NCBI GenBank assembly: GCA_913040905.1
Contig: CAJWIC010000095.1
Location: 1 to 5,740 of the forward strand
Reading direction: 5' to 3'
From: an uncultured Synechococcus sp.
GTDB lineage: Bacteria > Cyanobacteriota > Cyanobacteriia > PCC-6307 > Cyanobiaceae
Length of the DNA: 5,740 bases
The notes under the pieces were generated by a model. That model saw only the letters and a program-made list of their open reading frames with translations, was not told where the DNA came from and searched no databases. Every line of letters starts with the position of its first letter. Positions within the stretch are counted from its first letter, which is position 1. Made by a program: the position numbers and the translations under genes. Positions 1 to 4,885 of this stretch are shown piece by piece.

Positions 1-73
1 TGTTCCGCGTCACTGTGTCTACAGCAGGTACGCGAGTCAGTAAATGCTGCTGCTGCCAATGCTCTTCACGGAT

Positions 74-90
74 GTCCAGGCGCCCTGGAC
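74..90. repeat. Perfect inverted repeat, 7-bp arms, 3-nt loop
   Basis: The arms GTCCAGG and CCTGGAC are exact reverse complements separated by CGC. The repeat sits 9 bp before a stronger inverted repeat (100-128), and the two are joined by a copied GGACAGGG-like block (87-94 and 98-105). It could be a protein-binding palindrome or the first of two stacked RNA hairpins. There is no adjacent T-run, so it is not a convincing terminator by itself. Confidence 0.55.
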
Positions 91-99
91 AGGGCTGGG

Positions 100-128
100 A
101 CAGGGATGGAACACGGCTCCATCCCTGT
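100..128 (+). terminator. Perfect 11-bp hairpin, possible terminator
   Basis: ACAGGGATGGA (100-110) and TCCATCCCTGT (118-128) pair perfectly around the 7-nt loop ACACGGC. This is the strongest hairpin in the window. A TTTTT run lies at 138-142, about 9 nt after the stem on the plus strand, which is farther than in a normal intrinsic terminator. If it is a terminator, it would serve a plus-strand gene that ends at the left edge. It could equally be a small-RNA stem or the leader of a minus-strand gene. The structure is directly visible; the function is inference. Confidence 0.35.
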
Positions 129-169
129 AATTATCGGTTTTTGCCTCGTGCCGAATCGGCAGCCCGGAG

Positions 170-185
170 TTGTTCAGACGAACAA
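170..185. repeat. Perfect inverted repeat TTGTTC-AGAC-GAACAA
   Basis: The 6-bp arms (170-175 and 180-185) are exact reverse complements around a 4-nt spacer. They border the A-rich tract at 181-200. The size and spacing suit a dimeric repressor half-site pair or a small hairpin. No gene start is close enough to assign an operator role. Confidence 0.35.
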
Positions 186-249
186 ACAAAAACAACCAAA
201 ATTCAATTATTGATAGCTACTCACGCCTCTCATGTGAGACTTGTTCCAG

Positions 250-264
250 GTCTTTTAAAAAGAC
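250..264. repeat. AT-rich 15-nt palindrome GTCTTTT-A-AAAAGAC
   Basis: The 7-bp arms are exact reverse complements around one central base. Read on the minus strand, the gene at 392-1375 ends about 130 bp upstream of this site and the palindrome carries a T-run, so it might mark the end of that transcript. It lacks a GC-rich stem, so terminator strength would be poor. Confidence 0.3.
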
Positions 265-358
265 TCGAATTGGGCTGCTGAGCCGGTCCTCTGAAGGTCG
301 TCTTATTTCGAGGCAGCGCTTGGCCTGTAGCAGCCGTCTCATCTGTGAATTGAACTGG

Positions 359-384
359 GTCTCGTCTTAAGTCTTATCCGAGAC
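359..384. repeat. Inverted repeat just after the J-domain gene
   Basis: GTCTCG (359-364) pairs with CGAGAC (379-384) across a 14-nt loop, with one more G-T pair possible outside. It begins 7 bp past the stop codon of the minus-strand J-domain gene, which is where a 3' stabilising hairpin or terminator would sit. No T-run follows it on the minus strand, so it is not a classical intrinsic terminator. The loop carries the tandem direct repeat GTCTTA at 364-369 and 371-376. Confidence 0.35.
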
Positions 385-391
385 TATTGTG

Positions 392-1375
392 TCAGTTCTG
401 GCGGTAAAGCTCGCGTAGCAGGCGATACGCCTCGTTCAGCCGACGCATGCTGTCCGTCGAACCTCCAGAGTCTGGGTGGGCTTCGCGTGCCTTGGTTTTG
501 TAAGCCTCTCGGATGGCAGTCAGCGTGACGGAGGCGCCGGCTTGTGTGGAAAGACCGAGAAGCTTCAGTGCTCCATGAACGGTCATCGTCGATTCCAGTG
601 TTTCGAACGAGGTGACCTGACGGCTGCGGCGGAAGCGATTCACAAATCGCCTGACGAGGGTGGGCATCCGTTCAGACAGCCCGGCCGTTGCAAACGGATC
701 CTCCAGCGCGCCGGCCACAACCATCACACGGCCAAGAGAGGGAACTCCGGCCGTCCATTCAGGGCAGAGTTCCTCCATCGCTGCATTGGCGGCAGACCAG
801 GTGAATGCGCGCCCCTCGCTGGCATCCAGATTGCTCCAGAGGTCCCTGGCCAACCAGAGCATGGCAGCCTCCACAACGGTCTCTCCGGGGGGCTGGCCGT
901 AGAGCGATGACCAGTGATCGTCCGCAGCCTGCGCAGCGGCCTGCAGATCCTGGATCGCAACCGAAGACAGTAAGGGGGCGTCGTTCGAAGATCTGTTTTG
1001 CCTCGGCGCTTGAAGGGTGTCGCGGAGCTGGCTGGTCCTTCGGCTTACAAAACCCGGTAGATCAATCCCACCAGTCGAAGGCAGTGAAGGCGACGTGTCC
1101 TGCTGTTGACGACGTTGCGTAGGGGATTCGATCAAGACGAGGCTGGTGACCTCTGGACTGATGGTTTCCTCAACCGCATTCGTCACCGCTGCTGCGGTGG
1201 CAAGGGCCCCCGACTCGCTTTCATCCACATCGCCCAGAATTCCTTCCAGCAGGATCTCGAGCACTTGCCCTCTGGAGCGAACGCCATACTCCCGTTTCAA
1301 CTGGTCGATTAACGAGACCTGGCGACTCGGAAGCTTGAGCGTGATGGATTTCGACGTGGATTCCTCGTCGGTCAA
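392..1375 (-). CDS. Ribbon-helix-helix / J-domain fusion protein
   Basis: This is a 327-residue cytoplasmic protein with no signal peptide or membrane segment. Residues 10-48 look like a ribbon-helix-helix fold of the CopG/Arc/MetJ type: the strand ITLKLP (11-16), a first helix (18-29), the turn GVRSR, then a second helix (36-48). Residues about 50-135 are low-complexity linker rich in Ser, Thr and Gln. Residues 136-262 form a mostly helical region with many Trp and Arg that I do not recognise. Residues 265-325 form a J domain: ALKLLGLS, the helix TAIREAYKTKAREA, the invariant HPD at 300-302 followed by SGGS, then a third helix with LNEAYRLL. HPD is the motif J proteins use to stimulate Hsp70 ATPase. 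No Gly/Phe or zinc-finger region is present, so it is not a canonical DnaJ. The start is TTG, the only usual start codon between the upstream gene's stop and the RHH strand, with GAGG 8 nt before it. It likely lies in an operon with the exported DUF3370 gene 24 bp upstream. J domain: strong; RHH: good; DNA binding: inference. Confidence 0.88.
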   Translation of the reverse strand: MTDEESTSKSITLKLPSRQVSLIDQLKREYGVRSRGQVLEILLEGILGDVDESESGALATAAAVTNAVEETISPEVTSLVLIESPTQRRQQQDTSPSLPSTGGIDLPGFVSRRTSQLRDTLQAPRQNRSSNDAPLLSSVAIQDLQAAAQAADDHWSSLYGQPPGETVVEAAMLWLARDLWSNLDASEGRAFTWSAANAAMEELCPEWTAGVPSLGRVMVVAGALEDPFATAGLSERMPTLVRRFVNRFRRSRQVTSFETLESTMTVHGALKLLGLSTQAGASVTLTAIREAYKTKAREAHPDSGGSTDSMRRLNEAYRLLRELYRQN

Positions 1376-1383
1376 ACGGTCAA

Positions 1384-1388
1384 CCTCG
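1384..1388 (-). promoter_or_regulatory. Ribosome binding site for a TTG start
   Basis: CGAGG on the minus strand ends 8 nt before the TTG at 1375-1373. No ATG, GTG or CTG in frame exists between the upstream stop codon (1402-1400) and this TTG, and the RHH strand begins only 10 residues later. The site therefore decides the start. Confidence 0.55.
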
Positions 1389-1399
1389 CTGCCGGAAGG

Positions 1400-2938
1400 T
1401 TATCGACCCTGAAGCTGGCGGAGCCACTGCTGCTGACTGCGGATGGCGTCTGTGTAGCTGGGCGAAGGGAGCGGCACGATTGCTGGTAGTGGCGGGGGGG
1501 GACTCAGAGGCTTTGGTTTCTTTGTCGCTGATATGTTCACGGGCTTGATCGCAGCGGGTGGGGCCTGGTTCGGAACCACCTTGCGGTCCGTTTTCTGAGC
1601 GGCCAATTTGACCTGAGTCGCCTTCTGCTGCTTCTGTTGTTGATGCAGCATCGCCAACTGCTGGGCCGGGACAACGCTCAGCAGATGACCTGGCGTCGCA
1701 TCCGCGGGATACACCAAGCTGACGTTGACGGGATGACTGCGTCCTGGTGTCAGACGCAGGTCGGTTAAGGCGAGGCTTTCACCTGCGCGAAGCCCCACGT
1801 GGACCTCTTCCACAGCGTCACCTTGCTGAATTCTGATTGACCCACGAAAGGCCGTGAACTGTTTCTTGCCGGATACAACCGGGTGGCTCAACACCAACTG
1901 ATGAGCCCCTCGACCTTTGAGGTTCATCGTGACGTCGTAACGGACGCCATAGGTTCCGACATTGTTCAGGGCTGAGTCGATCATCCGACTGGTGAGTGGA
2001 TTGACCTGAACATCACCGGTGCCGAAATGGTGACGAGATGTGCTGGTCAGAGGCACATGCAGGGGCCCCTGGTTGAGATTGTGGTCAACGCTTGCGTTGT
2101 AACGGTCTCCAATCGCGACACCGGCCACACGGGAAAAGACCTTACCCGTTTGAATTTCACGAATCTGATTGAGATAGATCCGTCCCGGAGCAAGTCGACC
2201 CTGACGGAGAACAGCCAACAGCGCCTGTTCATTTCGGTTGTCTTCAGCTGCTACAACTGCCAGCTGAAAGGGACCATCGCTACGACCCTGCAACAGTCCA
2301 TTGGCGATCCCCCGGGCCGGTAGATCCGTGCTGATCACGACGCGCTTGGAACGAGCTGGAATAACGATGGATGCTCGAAGTTTTCGATCCAGTTCCTCAC
2401 GCAGCATCTGAACGGCTGTCGCATCACCCGGTCCGGTGTTCCAAGGTCGTTTTCCCAAGGGTTTGACCCCCATCAGATTGTTGGGAAGGTATGGAGCTTC
2501 AAAACTGTTTTTGACCGATCCACTGGAGAATTTCAGCGTGACTGGTTGATCGCCTGGATTGATCGCAATCAGGCCAAGGGTCAGAAGGCCACGTTGTTTG
2601 CGTCCTCCCAGTTTTTTGGAATCGGCGGGATAGTACTTATGGTGCATGTGCACACCGAAATCGCCGTTAAAGGTGTAAGTGGCATTTCGTAGCGGGCGGT
2701 TGCTTTCCGCTGCGATGGCCGTTCCCGGGGATGTTGTGACAAGAATTCCTGGCCCTTTGACGATTTCAGGCTGATTGGAATGAAGAACAGGGACCCTGTT
2801 GAAGGAGCCATGCAGCGGCTTGGCCTTCTGACCTGACATCAAGGCGACGTAGGCCAAGGCCGGCTGAGCCAGGATTGAAGAACACGTCGCAACTGCGACG
2901 CAGGCCAGGACTTGAAGTGGGACGCGTCCGAGCCTCAT
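1400..2938 (-). CDS. Exported DUF3370 family protein
   Basis: This is a 512-residue protein of the cyanobacterial DUF3370 family, whose function is unknown. The N-terminus is a clear signal peptide: basic MRLGR, a hydrophobic core to about residue 24, then QPALA with predicted cleavage after A29. The mature protein should therefore act in the periplasm, outer envelope or outside the cell. Family-like features are the opening HGSFNRVPVLHSNQPEIV (43-60), INPGDQPVTL (126-135), the segment RVAGVAIGDRYNA (270-282), NVGTYGVRYDV (326-336), FRGSIRI (364-370) and VSLVYPADATPG (406-417). These suggest a beta-rich fold. Beyond about residue 425 a tail not expected in the core family is Gln/Lys-rich, then proline-rich (roughly 459-494), and ends in a short helix-like QQQWLRQLQ. 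The start is ATG with GAAGG 7 nt upstream. It is the first gene of a likely operon with the RHH/J-domain gene. Family assignment is from recalled motif similarity; function is unknown. Confidence 0.88.
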   Translation of the reverse strand: MRLGRVPLQVLACVAVATCSSILAQPALAYVALMSGQKAKPLHGSFNRVPVLHSNQPEIVKGPGILVTTSPGTAIAAESNRPLRNATYTFNGDFGVHMHHKYYPADSKKLGGRKQRGLLTLGLIAINPGDQPVTLKFSSGSVKNSFEAPYLPNNLMGVKPLGKRPWNTGPGDATAVQMLREELDRKLRASIVIPARSKRVVISTDLPARGIANGLLQGRSDGPFQLAVVAAEDNRNEQALLAVLRQGRLAPGRIYLNQIREIQTGKVFSRVAGVAIGDRYNASVDHNLNQGPLHVPLTSTSRHHFGTGDVQVNPLTSRMIDSALNNVGTYGVRYDVTMNLKGRGAHQLVLSHPVVSGKKQFTAFRGSIRIQQGDAVEEVHVGLRAGESLALTDLRLTPGRSHPVNVSLVYPADATPGHLLSVVPAQQLAMLHQQQKQQKATQVKLAAQKTDRKVVPNQAPPAAIKPVNISATKKPKPLSPPPPLPAIVPLPSPSYTDAIRSQQQWLRQLQGR

Positions 2939-2979
2939 GAGACGGCCTTCAGCCGGTGCGCGACCGAAGTTCTGCTGGA

Positions 2980-2991
2980 GAAGGGCCCTTC
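2980..2991. repeat. Perfect 12-bp palindrome GAAGGGCCCTTC
   Basis: The site is completely self-complementary with no spacer. It lies 42 bp upstream of the DUF3370 start codon and well ahead of the microprotein gene, a reasonable place for an operator. It could also be chance. No second copy was noticed in the window. Confidence 0.4.
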
Positions 2992-3086
2992 ACGGTAAGC
3001 GGGGGATCCATGCAAGCCAAGCCATCAGCGCCTCACAGGACCATGGTGAATTCGCCAGAATTGATCAACCGACCTGCAACTCCCAT

Positions 3087-3134
3087 GCTTCCTCCGTTCT
3101 GCTGCAACGGAAGCTCCGATCACCACTCTCGGAG
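3087..3134 (+). promoter_or_regulatory. Two tandem hairpins in the microprotein leader
   Basis: The first hairpin pairs GCTT (3087-3090) with AAGC (3111-3114) and CCGTT (3094-3098) with AACGG (3106-3110), leaving a CCT bulge and the loop CTGCTGC. The second pairs CTCCGA (3114-3119) with TCGGAG (3129-3134) around a 9-nt loop. They share base 3114, so they may stack or compete. The second ends 11 nt before the ribosome binding site at 3146. A structured leader that affects translation of the small gene is possible but unproven. Confidence 0.35.
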
Positions 3135-3145
3135 ACGACAGCATC

Positions 3146-3150
3146 AGGAG
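3146..3150 (+). promoter_or_regulatory. Strong ribosome binding site for the microprotein
   Basis: AGGAG followed by a 6-nt spacer CGAAAA and then ATG at 3157. This is the best Shine-Dalgarno match in the window. It is the main reason for accepting the short gene, and for choosing this ATG over a second one at 3163 or an upstream in-frame ATG at 3043. Confidence 0.7.
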
Positions 3151-3156
3151 CGAAAA

Positions 3157-3258
3157 ATGGCGATGCTCACCTTCTGGCGCGATGGTCTGGAGCGACAGCT
3201 GGCAGGTCTCAACGCCACTATTGCCACACTCCAAGACCAGATGCAGCGCGATGCCTAA
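3157..3258 (+). CDS. 33-residue coiled-coil microprotein
   Basis: This short gene is supported by an optimally placed AGGAG site and by its composition. The product begins MAMLTFWRDG and continues as an amphipathic helix. Leu11, Leu15, Leu18, Ile22, Leu25 and Met29 follow a regular 4-3-4-3-4 spacing, as expected for a two- or three-stranded coiled coil. There is no Cys, signal peptide or membrane segment. The TAA stop (3256-3258) overlaps the TAG stop of the convergent sigma factor gene by 4 bp, so the two transcripts must overlap. From memory, similar tiny proteins starting with a FWRDGLE-type motif occur in marine picocyanobacteria, but I cannot confirm this. Function unknown; oligomerisation or binding to a larger helical partner is inference. 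The sigma factor is the obvious first partner to consider. Confidence 0.72.
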   Translation: MAMLTFWRDGLERQLAGLNATIATLQDQMQRDA

Positions 3259-3884
3259 CCGGCGCTGTACAGCGAGCTCAGCTTCGACTCCAGTTGCTTG
3301 AGACCACTCTTGACCCTTCTCTGGATGGTCATGGCGGAAACTCCAAGACTGGATCCGACGTTGCGCAGACTGCGACCTTCGAGGACGACGGATTGCACGG
3401 CTTGCCTTTCCTTTGGTTGCAGCTCGGCGAGCGCCTGCTGAACGATGGTTCTGCGTTCAGCATTGAGCATCATTGACATGCCAGTGTTCGCTCCAGCCTG
3501 AAGATCCAACGGGAGGGGTTGCCAGCGGGTTTTTGATCTGTAAGTCGCCTGGATCCATTGTTCATGGCTGCTCCTGGGCCGATTGGTATGGCTCAGTCGT
3601 TGCGCTTCCTCCTCCAGCCGTCTCGGTAGTCGCACCATGGCGACGCTGTCCCGCAGGTAATGAAGAATCGCCCCACGGACATGGGGCCTGGCGAATGCCT
3701 CAAAGGGCACATTCGTTTCGCTTCTATAGGCCTTGGTCGCTTTGATCAGACCAAGAACGGCCACCTGAAAGAGGTCGTCCTGATCGAGACCGGTCCGCTG
3801 TGAAAAGTTCCTGGCCAGACGCTGTGCAAGCTCGAGGTGGCGTTCAACCACACGGTTGCGCCGTTGAATGTTGGAGTTGGGCAT
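3255..3884 (-). CDS. Alternative sigma-70 family RNA polymerase sigma factor
   Basis: This is a 209-residue protein that should direct RNA polymerase to specific promoters. Residues 10-80 are sigma region 2: RVVERHLELAQRLARNF; then DQDDLFQVAVLGLIKATKAY (34-53), the core-polymerase-binding helix; then FEAFARPHVRGAILHYLRD (61-79), the -10 recognition and melting segment. VRLPRRLEEEAQRL (84-97) corresponds to the start of region 3, which is otherwise short and unlike typical sequences. Residues 144-203 are region 4: ALAELQPKERQAV and the helix-turn-helix RSLRNVGSSLGVSAMTIQRR (171-190), which contacts the -35 element. The short length and absent region 1 fit a group-3 (SigF-like) factor rather than the housekeeping or group-2 sigmas. 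The chosen start is ATG at 3884; a TTG two codons upstream (3890) is possible and has a weak GGA 6 nt before it. The gene lies 80 bp downstream of the Ap4A phosphorylase gene on the same strand and its stop overlaps the microprotein gene. The regulon cannot be inferred. Confidence 0.9.
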   Translation of the reverse strand: MPNSNIQRRNRVVERHLELAQRLARNFSQRTGLDQDDLFQVAVLGLIKATKAYRSETNVPFEAFARPHVRGAILHYLRDSVAMVRLPRRLEEEAQRLSHTNRPRSSHEQWIQATYRSKTRWQPLPLDLQAGANTGMSMMLNAERRTIVQQALAELQPKERQAVQSVVLEGRSLRNVGSSLGVSAMTIQRRVKSGLKQLESKLSSLYSAG

Positions 3885-3964
3885 GAACAAACAAGATCCG
3901 GGACGTTGTATTCCGTCCGTTGTTCAAGCCATGCATAAGGCTGATGCCCAATGCATCAGTGGCA
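3885..3964 (-). promoter_or_regulatory. Leader of the sigma gene: paired ATGCAT sites and a hairpin
   Basis: These 80 bp lie between the Ap4A phosphorylase stop and the sigma factor start. ATGCAT occurs at 3931-3936 and 3951-3956, exactly 20 bp (about two helical turns) apart, each in the context C-N-ATGCAT-N-AG. The second overlaps a perfect hairpin, CTGATGC (3941-3947) with GCATCAG (3953-3959) and a 5-nt loop, which begins 5 bp after the phosphorylase stop. The hairpin could attenuate read-through, and the repeats could bind a regulator. No T-run follows on the minus strand and I see no clear -10/-35 promoter. Confidence 0.4.
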
Positions 3965-4885
3965 TCACGGATCTGTGGCCACAACGCTGTTCAGCAAGGC
4001 CTCGGGGCCGTTCGCTGTCAACCACCTCCGGTCCGACCGCTCCGTGCTCAATAGATATCCCGCAAAGCCAAGGGCGTTGACGCTGTACCCGTGAACCTCG
4101 TCGCGAGCCCGTTTCACCAGGGCCATCCACCCTTGACTGATCAGCAGGTTGTAGGGATGTAAAGGCTGATCAACCCGCTGCGGTGAGCCAAGCCCGCTTC
4201 GTTCACAGAGCTCGAGGTAGGCCGCTGAGAGAGTTGTGCCGGACCAGGTCGCCGGCAGCGGTTGAATGCGGACGCTGTTTTGGAGGGTGTTACCGGGCAC
4301 TGTTCCGGATCCGTCCAGCAAGTGCTGCTGAAACCATGGCTCGCGGGGACAGAGCCGGGCGCCGGCCTTCCTCGGCAACAGCTGCAGATGCCGATGCGGT
4401 TGGCTGGCACCGGCCTGGGGACCGCTGTTGAAAAACCAAAGACCTGTGGACTCCTGATTCACCCTGCAGACCGCGGTCCAATCCTCCAGCGACAACCATC
4501 CCACCTGGGGTTGCCAGCTGCGGCTGATCAGCAGCATGTGGCCCAGCTGAACGGGATATTTGTTGAGGATCAGCACGTGCTGGTCACCGATTCCAGTGAT
4601 TTCGAGGCGCTCATCCCAGGGGAGGAACGGATTCGGTTTCGGTCCGGCAGTTCTCAGGTGCCGCGGAGGGGCGCCGACCAGATGGCGGATCTCAAAGTCG
4701 CTGTCACCTTCTCCATGCCAGGTCTCGATGTCGGTGCTCAGGGGGCGTAGAGCACCGTTGTTCAGCGCTTCCTCGCTTCGAAGCAATGCTCGCTGGTGCA
4801 GTCCCTCGGCGACCATCGCAACCCATTCGTCCTCTAGGACGAGGCGATCGTAGGCGGGAGCAGTCTTGCGTTCGCTAGACGTCAT
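3965..4885 (-). CDS. Ap4A phosphorylase (ATP adenylyltransferase)
   Basis: This 306-residue cytoplasmic enzyme should split diadenosine tetraphosphate with phosphate into ATP and ADP (EC 2.7.7.53), keeping the stress-linked nucleotide Ap4A low. It belongs to the GalT/Apa branch of the HIT superfamily. The signature is GASQPHRHLQLLP (159-171), a match to the family's H-x-H-x-Q motif with His164, His166 and Gln168; by analogy with GalT the second His would carry the AMP. Other family segments are KPNPFLPWDERLEI (83-96), VLILNKYPVQLGHMLLI (104-120), where the aligned region lies against the nucleotide, FFNSGPQAGAS, and the C-terminal block YNLLISQGWMALVKR (245-259) with VNALGFAGYLL (269-279). 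All key residues are present and length is normal. The chosen start is the ATG at 4885; an in-frame upstream ATG (4945) would run through the divergent gene, and a downstream ATG (4816, residue 24) remains possible because no good ribosome site precedes 4885. It probably shares a transcript with the sigma factor gene. Confidence 0.92.
   Translation of the reverse strand: MTSSERKTAPAYDRLVLEDEWVAMVAEGLHQRALLRSEEALNNGALRPLSTDIETWHGEGDSDFEIRHLVGAPPRHLRTAGPKPNPFLPWDERLEITGIGDQHVLILNKYPVQLGHMLLISRSWQPQVGWLSLEDWTAVCRVNQESTGLWFFNSGPQAGASQPHRHLQLLPRKAGARLCPREPWFQQHLLDGSGTVPGNTLQNSVRIQPLPATWSGTTLSAAYLELCERSGLGSPQRVDQPLHPYNLLISQGWMALVKRARDEVHGYSVNALGFAGYLLSTERSDRRWLTANGPEALLNSVVATDP

Larger units (their letters stand above)
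1..391. other. Non-coding, hairpin-rich stretch with no supportable gene
   Basis: No reading frame here has both a credible start and protein-like content. The plus-strand frames at the left edge close at 41-43 (13 codons) or 211-213 (71 codons). A minus-strand frame is open from about 128 to the edge but has no ATG, GTG or TTG near its beginning. What the stretch does hold is a series of perfect inverted repeats: 74-90, 100-128, 149-161, 170-185, 220-238, 250-264 and 359-384. There is also an A/C-rich, GC-poor patch at about 181-215. It lies just downstream of the minus-strand J-domain gene, so it could include that gene's 3' untranslated region and terminator, a small RNA, or the leader of a minus-strand gene that starts beyond the left edge. 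I cannot choose between these. Confidence 0.6.
2939..3156. promoter_or_regulatory. Divergent intergenic region with palindromes
   Basis: These 218 bp separate the minus-strand DUF3370 gene from the plus-strand microprotein gene and must hold both 5' ends if each has its own promoter. No convincing -10/-35 pair stands out. Visible structure: GAAGG on the minus strand at 2950-2946, a ribosome binding site for the DUF3370 ATG; a perfect 12-bp palindrome at 2980-2991; and two successive hairpins at 3087-3114 and 3114-3134 just before the microprotein ribosome binding site. Confidence 0.5.

Noticed and set aside
1..43. Short plus-strand frame ending in TAA at 41-43 as the tail of a gene followed by the 100-128 hairpin
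   Set aside because: Only 13 codons are visible, too few to judge coding content; kept only as one reading of the hairpin's role.
1..128. Minus-strand open frame reading DIREEHWQQQH toward the left edge, as the start of a gene
   Set aside because: It is protein-like over about 25 residues but has no ATG, GTG or TTG at its beginning and uses codons (TTA, GTA) uncommon in the neighbours. Sequence to the left would be needed.
228..300. Possible tRNA because of a TTCGAGTC-like string on the minus strand
   Set aside because: The T-loop consensus is imperfect and no acceptor, D or anticodon stem can be formed around it.
476..910. Plus-strand 144-codon open frame
   Set aside because: It lies wholly antisense to the J-domain gene, has no ribosome site and a composition like a shadow frame (many Arg, Gly, His).
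2885..2929. Inverted repeats CGTCGCA/TGCGACG (2885-2900) and the palindrome GGACGCGTCC (2920-2929)
   Set aside because: Both lie in the GC-rich signal peptide coding part of the DUF3370 gene and are adequately explained by coding sequence; a role in early mRNA folding cannot be excluded.
3043..3258. Longer version of the microprotein from the in-frame ATG at 3043
   Set aside because: The added residues are not helix-like, run through two hairpins and lack a well-spaced ribosome site, whereas AGGAG sits ideally before 3157.
2937..3476. Plus-strand 179-codon open frame starting at the DUF3370 start region
   Set aside because: It would cover the microprotein in another frame and the sigma gene antisense, and lacks a ribosome site; its sequence resembles no protein family I recognise.
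4262..4750. Plus-strand 162-codon open frame
   Set aside because: It is antisense to the Ap4A phosphorylase, whose catalytic motifs are intact on the minus strand.
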